Below are positions 32,997 to 42,145 of a stretch of 64,000 nucleotides of DNA, one piece after another; the stretch's first letter is position 1, and every line of letters begins with the position of its first letter. Under the pieces are notes generated by a model that was not told the DNA's origin, ran no database searches, and was given only the letters and a program-made list of their open reading frames with translations. Source of the stretch: Microbispora hainanensis (GTDB lineage Bacteria > Actinomycetota > Actinomycetes > Streptosporangiales > Streptosporangiaceae). The stretch lies in contig NZ_CP108086.1 in NCBI RefSeq assembly GCF_036186745.1, positions 7,006,001 through 7,070,000 on the forward strand, read 5' to 3'. The translations under genes and the position numbers were made by a program.

Positions 32997-34463
32997 ATGG
33001 GCGAAACAGCCCCACGACCCGCCGACGGAAGACGGCATAGGCTCGCCGGCACCCGCCGGCTGCTGATCGCCGGCGCCCTCGGCGCACTCGGCACGGTCAC
33101 CGCACTCTCGGCATCCGTCCCCGCTGACGCGGCAGCCGGCACCCTGGGCGCGGCCGCCGCCCAGAGCGGCCGCTACTTCGGCACCGCGATCGCGGCCGGG
33201 CACCTGAACGACTCGACCTACGTGGCCACCTGGGACCGGGAGTTCAACTCGGTCACCGCGGAAAACGAGATGAAATGGGGCCCGATCGAGCCCTCCCGCA
33301 ACTCCTTCAACTGGGGTTCGGCCGACCAGATCGTCAACCACGCCGTGAGCAAGGGCATGAAGGTCCGCGGCCACACCCTGGTCTGGCACGCCCAGCTGCC
33401 CAGCTGGATCAACAACAACATGTCGGCCAGCGACCTGCGCTCGGCGATGACCAACCACATCACCCAGGTCATGAACCACTACAAGGGCAAGGTCTACGCC
33501 TGGGACGTGGTCAACGAGGCCTTCGCCGACGGCGGCTCGGTCGGCAGCCTGCGGAGCTCGATCTTCACGCAGAAACTCGGCAACGGCTTCATCGAGGAGG
33601 CCTTCCGCGCCGCGCGGGCCGCCGACCCCAACGTCAAGCTGTGCTACAACGACTACAACATCGACGACGCCAACGCGAACAAGACCCGCGGTGTCTACAA
33701 CATGGTCAAGGACTTCAAGGCCCGCGGCGTGCCCATCGACTGCGTCGGGCTGCAGTCCCACTTCGGCAACCCGCCGTCCAACTACCAGCAGAACATCGCC
33801 CAGTTCGCCGCCCTCGGCGTCGACGTCCAGATCACCGAGCTCGACGTCGGCGGCTCCGGCTCCACGCAGGCCGACGCCTACCGCCGCGTCGTCCAGGCCT
33901 GCATGGCCGTGTCCCGCTGCACCGGCATCACGGTGTGGGGCATCACCGACAAGTGGTCCTGGCGCAGCGGGGACACCCCACTGCTGTTCGACGGCAACTT
34001 CAACAAGAAGCAGGCCTACACCGCCGTCCTCGACGCCCTCAACGGCGGGACGTCCAGTTCTCCCCCGCCCACCGGAAACGGGAACGCCATCAAGGGCGTG
34101 GGATCGGGCCGCTGCCTCGACGTTCCCAACGCCTCCCAGACGAACGGCACCCAGGTGCAGATCTGGGACTGCAACGGCCAGAGCAACCAGACGTGGACGC
34201 AGACGAGCTCCGGTGAGCTGCGGGTCTACGGCAACAAGTGCCTGGACGTGAACGGCGCAGGCACCGCCGACGGCACCAGCGTGATCATCTGGGACTGCAA
34301 CGGCCAGAGCAACCAGAAGTGGCAGTTCAACTCCGACGGCACCATCACCGCGGTCGGCGCGAACAAGTGCCTCGACGTCATCGGCGCTGGCACCGCCAAC
34401 GGCACGAAACTCCAGATCTACTCCTGCTGGGGCGGCACCAACCAGCAGTGGACCCGAGTGTGA
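32997..34463 (+). CDS. Secreted GH10 endo-beta-1,4-xylanase with CBM13
   Basis: 488-residue xylanase. An Arg-rich start and hydrophobic core form a signal peptide ending near ADA-AAG (about 46). The TIM barrel has FNSVTAENEMKWGPIEP, RGHTLVWHAQLPSW, the acid/base motif WDVVNEAF (Glu174) and the nucleophile motif ITELDVGG (Glu281), then WGITDKWSWR. A Ser/Pro linker leads to a ricin-type trefoil (CLDV, NQTW, NQKW, NQQW repeats, about 362-488) that should bind xylan. GGAGG is 7 nt before the ATG at 32997. Followed by a strong hairpin, then the GH30 gene. Confidence 0.95.
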   Translation: MGETAPRPADGRRHRLAGTRRLLIAGALGALGTVTALSASVPADAAAGTLGAAAAQSGRYFGTAIAAGHLNDSTYVATWDREFNSVTAENEMKWGPIEPSRNSFNWGSADQIVNHAVSKGMKVRGHTLVWHAQLPSWINNNMSASDLRSAMTNHITQVMNHYKGKVYAWDVVNEAFADGGSVGSLRSSIFTQKLGNGFIEEAFRAARAADPNVKLCYNDYNIDDANANKTRGVYNMVKDFKARGVPIDCVGLQSHFGNPPSNYQQNIAQFAALGVDVQITELDVGGSGSTQADAYRRVVQACMAVSRCTGITVWGITDKWSWRSGDTPLLFDGNFNKKQAYTAVLDALNGGTSSSPPPTGNGNAIKGVGSGRCLDVPNASQTNGTQVQIWDCNGQSNQTWTQTSSGELRVYGNKCLDVNGAGTADGTSVIIWDCNGQSNQKWQFNSDGTITAVGANKCLDVIGAGTANGTKLQIYSCWGGTNQQWTRV

Positions 34464-34469
34464 CACCAC

Positions 34470-34505
34470 TCCGCCCGGGGCGGCCCCGTGGCCGCCCCGG
34501 GCGGA
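34470..34505. terminator. Hairpin between GH10 and GH30
   Basis: 16-bp perfect arms (34470-34485 and 34490-34505), 4-nt loop. Likely terminator or processing site; the GH30 gene starts 50 bp further. Confidence 0.75.
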
Positions 34506-34555
34506 TCGCGGACCCGTCGGCGCGGATCAGCACCGACAAGTCAAGAGGAGAAGGC

Positions 34556-36268
34556 ATGACGCAGGATCAGCATGGGCCCGTGAGCGGCGAGCGGCGGTTG
34601 CTGAGCCGCAGGTCCGTCCTGGCGACGGTGGGGGCCCTGCCGGTCATCACGGCCGCGACGTCGGTCCTGGGGGCCTCGGCGGCCTCGGCGGCCACCGCGA
34701 CCGTGAATCCGTCGGCGCAGCGGCAGACCATCCGGGGCTTCGGCGGCATGGCCCACGCCGCCTGGATCGGCGACCTGACCGCCGCCCAGCGGGACACCGC
34801 GTTCGGCAACGGCGAGGGCAAGCTCGGGTTCTCCATCCTGCGGATCCCCGTCGGCGAGAACCAGTCGGACTGGAGCCGTGACCTTGCGACGGCGAAACGC
34901 GCGGCCGAGCTCGGGGCGATCGTCTTCGCCTCGCCGTGGAATCCCCCGGCGTCCATGGTCGAGACTTTCAACCGCAACGGCCAGACCAACGCGAAGCGTC
35001 TCAGGTATGACCAGTACGCGGCGTACGCCCAGCATCTGAACTCCTTCAGCACGTACATGCGGAACAACGGGGTGAATCTGTACGCCATATCCGTGCAGAA
35101 CGAGCCCGATTACGCGCACGACTGGACGTGGTGGACGTCCACTGAAATCGTCCGGTTCCTGCGTGAGAACGCCGGCTCTATCAACACCCGGGTCATCGCG
35201 CCCGAGTCGTTCCAGTACGTCAAGAGCATGTCGGACCCGATCCTCAACGACTCCACGGCGCTCGCCAACGTGGACATCATCGGGGCGCACCTCTACGGCA
35301 CGCCGTATTCGAACTTCCCCTATCCGCTCTTCAAGCAGAAGGGCGCCGGCAAGGACCTCTGGATGACCGAGGTCTACTACCCCAACAGCTCCGACTCGGC
35401 GGACACCTGGCCCCAGGCGCTCGACGTGGGTGAACACATGCACCGCGCCATGGTGGAGGCCGAGTTCCAGGCGTACGTCTGGTGGTACATCCGGCGCAGC
35501 TACGGCCCCATGCGCGAGGACGGCCAGCTCAGCAAGCGCGGCGCCATCATGGCGCAGTTCGCCAGGTTCGTCCGCCCCGGATACGTACGGATCGACGCGA
35601 CGGCCAACCCCGCGTCCAACGTCTACGTCTCGGCGTACCGGAACGACGACACCGTCGTCATCGTCGCCATCAACAAGGGGACCTCCGCGGTGAGCCAGCA
35701 GTTCACCGTGGCCAACGCCGGCTCGGCCGCCGTCTCGTCCTGGCTGACCGACGCGAGCAGGAACGTCGCTCCCCAGGCGCAGACCACGATGTCGAACGGC
35801 TCACTGACCGTCACGCTCCCGGCCCGCAGCATGACGACGTTCGTGACCAGCCTGAGCGGCGGAGGCCCCTCGCCCTCCCCGTCGCCCGTCGTGTCGCCGA
35901 GCCCGGCGCGGAGCCCCTCGCCGAGCCCGTCGCCCAGTGGCGGCACCGGCACCGGGCCCCGGGTCACCTACACGATGAACGCCTGGGACACCGGCTTCAC
36001 GGCCGCGATCAGCATCACCAACACCGGGACCTCCACGATCAGCGGCTGGACGCTGAGCTTCACCCTGCCCTCCGGGCAGTCGATCACCTCGGGCTGGAAC
36101 GCCACCTATTCGCCCTCAAGCGGCCAGGTGAGCGCCAGCAATGTCAGCTACAACGGCACGATCGCCCCCGGAGCCACCGTCGACATCGGTTTCCAGGCCA
36201 CCCACACCGGCAACACGGCCAAACCGACCGCCTTCACCCTCAACGGCGTGCCCTGCGTCGTGGCCTGA
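34556..36268 (+). CDS. Secreted GH30 glucuronoxylanase with CBM2
   Basis: 570-residue enzyme. A Tat signal (SRRSVLATV) precedes a GH30 barrel: TIRGFGGMAHAAW, LRIPVGENQSDW, FASPWNPPASM, acid/base VQNEPDY (Glu183), nucleophile WMTEVYY (Glu272) and the side beta domain with VYVSAYRNDDTVVIVAIN. This pattern matches subfamily 8, which cuts glucuronoxylan next to methylglucuronic acid. A Pro/Ser linker leads to a C-terminal CBM2 (YTMNAWDTGFTAAISITNTG, ISGWTLSFTLPSGQ, FTLNGVPC). GAGGAGAAGG precedes the ATG. It complements the GH10 and GH43 enzymes for xylan use. Confidence 0.92.
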   Translation: MTQDQHGPVSGERRLLSRRSVLATVGALPVITAATSVLGASAASAATATVNPSAQRQTIRGFGGMAHAAWIGDLTAAQRDTAFGNGEGKLGFSILRIPVGENQSDWSRDLATAKRAAELGAIVFASPWNPPASMVETFNRNGQTNAKRLRYDQYAAYAQHLNSFSTYMRNNGVNLYAISVQNEPDYAHDWTWWTSTEIVRFLRENAGSINTRVIAPESFQYVKSMSDPILNDSTALANVDIIGAHLYGTPYSNFPYPLFKQKGAGKDLWMTEVYYPNSSDSADTWPQALDVGEHMHRAMVEAEFQAYVWWYIRRSYGPMREDGQLSKRGAIMAQFARFVRPGYVRIDATANPASNVYVSAYRNDDTVVIVAINKGTSAVSQQFTVANAGSAAVSSWLTDASRNVAPQAQTTMSNGSLTVTLPARSMTTFVTSLSGGGPSPSPSPVVSPSPARSPSPSPSPSGGTGTGPRVTYTMNAWDTGFTAAISITNTGTSTISGWTLSFTLPSGQSITSGWNATYSPSSGQVSASNVSYNGTIAPGATVDIGFQATHTGNTAKPTAFTLNGVPCVVA

Positions 36269-36293
36269 CCGAGGCCGCGACGTCGACCTGACC

Positions 36294-36333
36294 CCGCCGC
36301 TGCCCCGGACTCACCGGTCCGGGGCAGCGGCGG
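36294..36333. terminator. Bidirectional terminator
   Basis: 17-bp perfect arms at 36294-36310 and 36317-36333 with a 6-nt loop, between the convergent GH30 and inositol-phosphate synthase genes. Confidence 0.85.
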
Positions 36334-36337
36334 AGGA

Positions 36338-37471
36338 TCATCCGAGCGCGGACACGAAGGCGCGCAGCACCCGCCACTGCTCGGCAAGCGCGTGGGGCAC
36401 CTCCCCGAGGGGGTCCTTGAAGAAGAAGGCCAGCTCGGTGAGCGGGCCCGTACACCCGGCCTGCTGGGCGGCCGCCGTCAGCCGGGCCAGGTCCAGGACC
36501 AGCGGCGCGGCCAGCGCCGAGTCGCAGCCGTGCCAGGTGAACTCCATGCGCATGCGCGTGCCGAGGAAGCCCTCGAAGGAGATCAGGTCCCACGCCGTCT
36601 TGAAGTCGTCGAGGTCCTCGACGAAGTCGATCCGGGTGTCGCCCTGCGGGGTGTAACCGAGCGTCTCGCGCAGCACGCGCTGCTTGCTGGCCGACTTGGC
36701 CGCGTTGGCCGCCGGCTCGGCGAGGTTCGCGCCGTCGCCGCCGCCCAGCAGGTTGGTGCCCGACCAGGCGCGCACTTTCAGGTTGCGCAGCCGGAACATC
36801 GGGGCGAGCACCGACTTGACCAGGGTCTCACCTGTCTTGCCGTCGTGACCGGCGTACGGCAGCCCCTGCACTCGGGCCAGGGCGTCGAGGGCGGGCAGCC
36901 GGGCGCCGGTGGACGGCGTGAAGTCGACGTACGGGCAGCCGGCGCGCAGGGCGGCGTAGGCGGCCAGGGCGCTGGGCGGCAGGACGGGCTCCGGGCCGTC
37001 GAGCGCGGCCCGCAGCGCGTCGAGATCGGCGTGGGCGGGATGGGGCGGCGGCGCGGGTTCCGTGGTCGAGACGTTGATCACGACGACGTGGTCCAGCCCG
37101 TGCCGGCGGCGGAACCGGTCCAGGTCGGCGCCGATGGCGTCCGCGACCCCGGCCTGGTTCTCGTGGAGCGGCAGGGGCCGCACATCCTGCTCGATTTCGA
37201 GCAGCGCGTCCTGCACGGCACCGGCGAGCCGGGCCGGGACGATTCCCGCCTCGGCCAGCGCGGCGGCCTTCTTGACCAGGGGGATCGAGGAGATGTCGTG
37301 GCCGCCGAAGACCAGGTCGCCTATGGCGGGGAGGGCGTCGCTGTGCAGCTCGGGCGACTCGAGGACGCATCCGGTCGGCTCGGCCAGGCCCGCCCGCACC
37401 GCAGACGCCCCGAGCATGCTGGTGACCGCGACCGACCCGCGTGCTCCTATCAGCCATACTCCGGTTTTCAT
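36338..37471 (-). CDS. ino1: Inositol-3-phosphate synthase
   Basis: 377-residue NAD-dependent synthase that turns glucose 6-phosphate into inositol phosphate. The Rossmann start reads GVWLIGARGSVAVTSM, followed by VFGGHDISS, VVVINVSTTEP, CPYVDFTPSTG, the catalytic-domain segment YAGHDGKTGETLVKSVLAPM (Lys/Asp set), WSGTNLLGGGDG and the C-terminal EFTWHGCDSALAAPLVLDL. It is shorter than eukaryotic forms, as usual in actinomycetes. The gene stands alone, with repeat-filled DNA upstream and a hairpin downstream. A link with the neighbouring sugar operon is possible but not shown. Confidence 0.93.
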   Translation of the reverse strand: MKTGVWLIGARGSVAVTSMLGASAVRAGLAEPTGCVLESPELHSDALPAIGDLVFGGHDISSIPLVKKAAALAEAGIVPARLAGAVQDALLEIEQDVRPLPLHENQAGVADAIGADLDRFRRRHGLDHVVVINVSTTEPAPPPHPAHADLDALRAALDGPEPVLPPSALAAYAALRAGCPYVDFTPSTGARLPALDALARVQGLPYAGHDGKTGETLVKSVLAPMFRLRNLKVRAWSGTNLLGGGDGANLAEPAANAAKSASKQRVLRETLGYTPQGDTRIDFVEDLDDFKTAWDLISFEGFLGTRMRMEFTWHGCDSALAAPLVLDLARLTAAAQQAGCTGPLTELAFFFKDPLGEVPHALAEQWRVLRAFVSALG

Positions 37472-37522
37472 CTGTCTCCTCTCCCCGGCCGGTCGGCCGG
37501 GATGGTGCGGGTGCTGCTCAAT

Positions 37523-37582
37523 GTGAATCGGCGCAGGGTGAATCGGCGCAGGGTGAAACGCATCAGGGTGAAGCGGCGCAGA
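37523..37582. repeat. 15-bp tandem repeat, four units
   Basis: GTGAATCGGCGCAGG-type units at 37523, 37538, 37553 and 37568. A looser series of GTGAATCAGCGTGGGGGG-like pieces continues to about 37684. Confidence 0.85.
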
Positions 37583-37720
37583 GTGTGCCTGATCGGGGGT
37601 GAATCAGCGTGGGGGGTGGATCGGCGTGGGGGGTGAATCGGCTCAGCGCGGATCGGCATGGGGGGTGAATCGCTCAGCGCGGATCTACTTCGGGATGGGT
37701 CCGCTCCACCGGGCGGCGGC

Positions 37721-37825
37721 CACTGTGTGCCCAACGTGCGAAGCACTTCGCGGCCAGCACGCGGAGCACCGTGTTGCCCAGCGTGCGGAGCACTGTGTGC
37801 CCAGCGTGCGGAGCACTATGTGGCA
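37721..37825. repeat. 23-bp tandem repeat, about five units
   Basis: CACTGTGTGCCCAGCGTGCGGAG-type units at 37721, 37744, 37767, 37791 and partly 37814. With the 15-bp array it occupies most of the 382-bp gap between the isomerase and inositol-phosphate synthase genes; no gene or clear terminator was seen there. Confidence 0.85.
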
Positions 37826-37853
37826 CTGTGCGGCCGCCGCCCGGCGTGCCGGG

Positions 37854-38861
37854 TCACTCGGAGGAGAAGGCGGCGTCGAAGGCGGCGTCGGGCGGGGTGA
37901 TGGCGTTGAGGGAGCGGATGTAGGCGAGGGCCTCGGGTGCGCCGTGCAGCCGGTCCATGCCCGCGTCCTCCCACTCGATGGAGATCGGGCCGTCGTAGCC
38001 GATGTGGTTGAGCGCGCGGAAGCACTCCTCCCACGGCACGTCGCCCCGGCCGGTGGACACGAAGTCCCAGCCGCGGCGGGGATCGGCCCAGGCCAGGTGG
38101 GAGGCCAGACGGCCGCGCCGGCCGTCGCGGGTGGCCACCCGGGCGTCCTTGCAGTCGACGTGGTAGATCTTGTCGGCGAAGTCGAGGATGAAGTTCGCCG
38201 GGTCCAGGCCCTGCCACACCATGTGCGAGGGGTCCCAGTTCAGCCCGAAGGCCGGCCGGTGCCCGATGGCCTCCAGCGTCCGCACCGTGGTGTGGTAGTC
38301 GTAGGCGATCTCGCTGGGGTGCACCTCGTGCGCGAACCGCACCCCCACCTCGTCGAAGACGTCCAGGATCGGGTTGAAGCGGTCGGCGAAGTCCTGGTAG
38401 CCGGCCTCGATCATGGACGGCGGCACCGGGGGGAACATCGCCAGGGTGTGCCAGATGGAGGAGCCGGTGAAGCCGACGACGGTCTTGACGCCGAGCTTGG
38501 CCGCCGCGCGGGCGGTGTCCTTGAGTTCCTCGGCGGCGCGCTGCCGTACGCCTTCGGGTTCGCCATCGCCCCAGATGCGGGCGGGCAGGATGCCCTTGTG
38601 GCGTTCGTCGATGGGGTGGTCGCAGACGGCCTGGCTGAGGAGGTGGTTGGAGATCGTCCACACCCCGAGGTTGTACTTGGCCAGGGTCTCCTTCTTGCGT
38701 TCGACGTAGGAGTCGTCGGCGAGGGCCTTGTCGACCTCGAAGTGGTCGCCCCAGCAGGCGATCTCCAGGCCGTCGTAGCCCCATTCCGAGGCCAGCCGGC
38801 AGACCTCCTCGAACGGCAGGTCCGCCCACTGCCCCGTGAACAACGTCACCGGCCTGGTCAT
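37854..38861 (-). CDS. TIM-barrel sugar isomerase/epimerase (AP endonuclease 2 family)
   Basis: 335-residue protein of the xylose-isomerase-like TIM barrel family. Metal-site motifs are GYDGLEIACWGDHFE, VGFTGSSIWH, RFAHEVHPSEIAYDY (Glu/His), FGLNWDPSHMVWQG, IYHVDCKDARV and ISIEWEDAGMD. It overlaps the oxidoreductase gene by 4 nt and ends the second CUT2 operon. Pairs of this type with Gfo/Idh/MocA enzymes act on inositol or keto-sugars. The actual reaction cannot be read from sequence. Confidence 0.85.
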   Translation of the reverse strand: MTRPVTLFTGQWADLPFEEVCRLASEWGYDGLEIACWGDHFEVDKALADDSYVERKKETLAKYNLGVWTISNHLLSQAVCDHPIDERHKGILPARIWGDGEPEGVRQRAAEELKDTARAAAKLGVKTVVGFTGSSIWHTLAMFPPVPPSMIEAGYQDFADRFNPILDVFDEVGVRFAHEVHPSEIAYDYHTTVRTLEAIGHRPAFGLNWDPSHMVWQGLDPANFILDFADKIYHVDCKDARVATRDGRRGRLASHLAWADPRRGWDFVSTGRGDVPWEECFRALNHIGYDGPISIEWEDAGMDRLHGAPEALAYIRSLNAITPPDAAFDAAFSSE

Positions 38862-40030
38862 GAATCCTCCACACTTGTGAAGCGGCTGCCCTCAGCCGCG
38901 CTCTGCTCGACGGCCGCCAGCACCCGCTGCACCCGCAGCCCGTCCTCGAAGGACGGCGTGGGGTCGGTGCCGGCGGCGATCGCCTCCAGGAAGTCCTTCG
39001 CCTCGTGGACGAAGGTGTGCTCGTAACCGAGGCCGTGGCCCGGCGGCCACCATGCCCCGGCGTACGGGTGGTCCGGCTCGGTGACCAGCACCCGCCGGAA
39101 ACCGTGCTCGGCGCTGCCGATGGCGTGGTCGTGGAACCACAGCTCGTTCATCGACTCGAAGTCGAAGGCCAGGCTGCCCGCCGAGCCGTTGACCTCGATG
39201 CGCAGCGCGTTCTTACGCCCGGTGGCGAAGCGGGTGGCCTCGAAAGAGCCCAGCGCGCCACCACTGAACCGGCCGATGAACAGCGCGGCGTCGTCCACGG
39301 TGACCGGGCCCCTCCCGGCTCCGCCGCCGGCCGAGAGCCCGGCCGAGCTGGCCGCCAGGGGACGCTCCTTGACGAAGGTCTCGGTCATCGCCGACACCCC
39401 GGTCAGCAGCTGACCGGTGATGAATTCGGCGGTGTCGATGATGTGGGCGCCGATGTCGCCGAGGGCGCCCGATCCCGCCTTGTCCTTCTGCAGCCGCCAG
39501 ACCAGGGGGAACTCGGGGTCGACGATCCAGTCCTGCAGATACTGCGCCCGCACGTGCCGGATCTCGCCGAGCCTGCCCTCCTCCACGAACCGCCGGGCCA
39601 GCGCGACCGCGGGCACGCGGCGGTAGTTGAAGGCGACCATGCTGCGCACGCCGCGCGCCGCCGCCTCCCGCGCCGCCGCGGCCATCGCCTCGGCCTCGGC
39701 CACGGTGTTGGCCAGCGGCTTCTCGCACAGCACGTGCTTGCCCGCCGCCAGCGCCGCGATCGCGATCTCGGCATGGCTGTCACCCGGCGTGCAGATGTCC
39801 ACGATCTGCACGTCATCGCGTTCGAGGAGCCGCTTCCAGTCGGTCTCCGCGTGGGCCCACCCCAGCTTCTCGGCCGCCTGCGCGGTCGCCTCGGCGGACC
39901 GGCCGGCGACCGCCACCATCGCGGGCTTGATCGGCAGGTCGAAGAACGCGTCCACGCTGCGCCACGCCTGCGAGTGCGTACGGCCCATGAACGCGTAGCC
40001 GATCATGCCGATCCCGGCGACAGGCCTCAT
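38858..40030 (-). CDS. Gfo/Idh/MocA-family oxidoreductase
   Basis: 390-residue NAD(P)-dependent sugar or inositol dehydrogenase-like protein. The N-terminal Rossmann motif is GIGMIGYAFMGRTHSQAW (a GxGxxG variant, with Tyr and Met inside). VDICTPGDSHAEIAIAAL and the catalytic-site EKPLANT (Lys) follow, then ALGDIGAHIIDTAEFI in the substrate domain, with the His-Asp pair used by the family. It is coupled at both ends by 4-nt overlaps to the binding protein and the isomerase. Substrate probably corresponds to what the CUT2 importer brings in. Confidence 0.88.
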   Translation of the reverse strand: MRPVAGIGMIGYAFMGRTHSQAWRSVDAFFDLPIKPAMVAVAGRSAEATAQAAEKLGWAHAETDWKRLLERDDVQIVDICTPGDSHAEIAIAALAAGKHVLCEKPLANTVAEAEAMAAAAREAAARGVRSMVAFNYRRVPAVALARRFVEEGRLGEIRHVRAQYLQDWIVDPEFPLVWRLQKDKAGSGALGDIGAHIIDTAEFITGQLLTGVSAMTETFVKERPLAASSAGLSAGGGAGRGPVTVDDAALFIGRFSGGALGSFEATRFATGRKNALRIEVNGSAGSLAFDFESMNELWFHDHAIGSAEHGFRRVLVTEPDHPYAGAWWPPGHGLGYEHTFVHEAKDFLEAIAAGTDPTPSFEDGLRVQRVLAAVEQSAAEGSRFTSVEDS

Positions 40031-41088
40031 GACTCGAACCCGAGCGGCAGATACTGGGCGGCGTTGTCCTTGGTGACGGTCGCCGAGGACAGCGTGAGCG
40101 ACTGGGGCACCTCCTGCTCCAGCAGGTCGCTCATGCCCTTGCCCTGCGCGATCAGCCGCGCCAGCTTGATCGCCGAACCGGCCATCGTGGGGCTGTAGGT
40201 GACCGTGGCCTTCAGCACGCCGTTGTCGGCCTGGATGTCGCGCATCGCGTTGGCCGAGCCGGCGCCGCCGACCATGAAGAACTCGTCGCGACCGGCCTCC
40301 TTGATCGCGGCGAGCACACCGATGCCCTGGTCGTCGTCGTGGTTCCAGATCGCGTCGATCTTCTTGTGCGCCTGCAGCAGGTTGCTGGCCACCTGCGTGC
40401 CCGACTCCACCGTGAACTTCGCGTCCTGCTGCGCGGTCACCGAGAACCCGTAGGTCTTCAGCGCGTCGGCGAAGCCCTTGCTGCGCTCCTGGGTCAGCGG
40501 CAGCGTCGCGATGCCCTGGATCTCCAGGATCACCGGGTCGGACACGCCCTTGTCCTTGAGCGTCTTGCCGATGAAGTGGCCCGCCGCCACGCCCATGCCG
40601 TAGTTGTCGCCGCCCAGCCAGGTCCGGTACGACAGCTTGTCGGGGAAGACCCGGTCCAGGTTGATCACCGGGATGCCCGCGTCCATCGCCTGCCGGGCGA
40701 CCTGGTTGAGCTGCTCACCGTCGTTGGGCAGGATCACCAGCGCGTCGACCTTGGCCTGGATCAGCGACTCCACCGCCGAGATCTGCTGGTTGATGTCGTT
40801 GGTCGGCTCGACCGCCTTGAACTCCACATCGGAGAACTGCGCGGCCGCGTCCGTCGCGTTCTTGCTGATGGCGGCGATCCAGCCGTGGTCGGCGGCCGGA
40901 GCCGAGAAACCGATGACGACCTTCTCACCAGGGGCGTCGTTGCCGCCCGTGGCCGCGGCCGCGGGGGCCGCGGCCGGTGCGCTCGCCTGCGCGGCGGGCT
41001 CGTTGCTCGTGCAGGCCGTGACGAGTGCGCCAGCGCCGAGGACGGCTCCACTCCACAGGAAGCCGCGCCGGCCGACGTTCTTGTCCAT
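40027..41088 (-). CDS. CUT2 sugar-binding lipoprotein
   Basis: 353-residue RbsB-like binding protein. The start has both twin arginines (GRRGFLWSG) and a lipobox (VTAC), so it may be a Tat-exported lipoprotein. An Ala/Pro-rich linker precedes VVIGFSAPAADHGWIAAISK, KVDALVILPNDGEQLNQVA, IPVINLDRVF, WLGGDNYGMGVAAGH, and IDAIWNHDDDQGIGVLAAI. It lies 50 bp downstream of the permease and overlaps the oxidoreductase by 4 nt. Confidence 0.9.
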   Translation of the reverse strand: MDKNVGRRGFLWSGAVLGAGALVTACTSNEPAAQASAPAAAPAAAATGGNDAPGEKVVIGFSAPAADHGWIAAISKNATDAAAQFSDVEFKAVEPTNDINQQISAVESLIQAKVDALVILPNDGEQLNQVARQAMDAGIPVINLDRVFPDKLSYRTWLGGDNYGMGVAAGHFIGKTLKDKGVSDPVILEIQGIATLPLTQERSKGFADALKTYGFSVTAQQDAKFTVESGTQVASNLLQAHKKIDAIWNHDDDQGIGVLAAIKEAGRDEFFMVGGAGSANAMRDIQADNGVLKATVTYSPTMAGSAIKLARLIAQGKGMSDLLEQEVPQSLTLSSATVTKDNAAQYLPLGFES

Positions 41089-41137
41089 ATGTTCTCTCCT
41101 TGTCGAAGCCGGTCGGGATCCGATCCGGCCCAGGGTG

Positions 41138-42145
41138 TCAGGTGTGTGTTCTGAGGCTGCGCCGCTGCAGGAGCACGGCGATGACGATGATCGCGCCCTT
41201 GGCGACGAGCTGGTCGGCGGTGTTCAGACCGTTGAGGATGAACAGGTTGGTGATCACCGTGAAGATCAGCAGACCCAGGATCGACCCGATGATCGTGCCC
41301 CGGCCGCCGCTCAGCAGCGTCCCACCGATGATCACCGCCGCGATCGCGTCCAGCTCGTACAGATCACCATGCGTGGACGACCCCGTCGTGGTCCGCGCCA
41401 TGATCAGCACCGCGGCGATCCCGCAGCACAGACCCGACAGCGCGTACAACATCAGCGTGTGCTTGCGCACGTCGATACCGGCCAGCCGCGCCGCCTCGGG
41501 GTTGCCGCCCACCGCATAGGTGCGCCGGCCGAACGTCGTACGGTTCAGCACCACCCAGCCGATCAGCACCACCAGCGCGAACACATACACCAGCAACGGC
41601 AGCCCGAGCAGCCGCGTGGTCGACAGGTCCACGATCAGCGAGTTGTCCGGCTGCACCAGCTGCGTGCGCTGGTTCGACATCCGCTGCGCCAGGCCACGCC
41701 CGGCCACCATCATCGCCAGCGTCGCGATGAACGGCACCATCCGCCCATAGGCGATCAAAATGCCGTTCAACAGTCCCGCGCCGGTGCCGACCAGCACCGC
41801 GCACACGATCATCACGATCGGCCCGTAGGACTGCGTGGCCAGCGTCGTCGCCCACACCGAGGCCAGCGCCATCAACGCCCCGACCGACAGGTCGATGCCA
41901 CCCCCGATGATCACGAACGTCATCCCGACCGTGATCACACCGATCGTCGAGGCCAGCGCCAGAATGCTCACCAGGTTGGACGAGGTGGCGAAGTTCTCCG
42001 GCCTGGTCACCAGACCCACGATCGCCAGCAGCACCAACGCCGCGACCAGCCCCAGGTGCCGGACCTCGCCCAGCCGGCCGAACCGCCCGCCCGGACCCGC
42101 CGCTACGCGCGGGCCGGCCTGCGCGGCCTGATCGACCTCAATCAT
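41138..42145 (-). CDS. CUT2 sugar ABC transporter permease
   Basis: 335-residue RbsC-like permease with about ten membrane segments: GMTFVIIGGGIDLSVGALMAL, MVPFIATLAMMVAGRGLAQRM, RTYAVGGNPEAARLAGID, VIIGGTLLSGGRGTIIG. The start at 42145 has GGAG upstream and overlaps the ATPase gene by 8 nt. It is the same family as the permease at 18781, but only moderately similar, so it probably imports a different sugar. Confidence 0.92.
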   Translation of the reverse strand: MIEVDQAAQAGPRVAAGPGGRFGRLGEVRHLGLVAALVLLAIVGLVTRPENFATSSNLVSILALASTIGVITVGMTFVIIGGGIDLSVGALMALASVWATTLATQSYGPIVMIVCAVLVGTGAGLLNGILIAYGRMVPFIATLAMMVAGRGLAQRMSNQRTQLVQPDNSLIVDLSTTRLLGLPLLVYVFALVVLIGWVVLNRTTFGRRTYAVGGNPEAARLAGIDVRKHTLMLYALSGLCCGIAAVLIMARTTTGSSTHGDLYELDAIAAVIIGGTLLSGGRGTIIGSILGLLIFTVITNLFILNGLNTADQLVAKGAIIVIAVLLQRRSLRTHT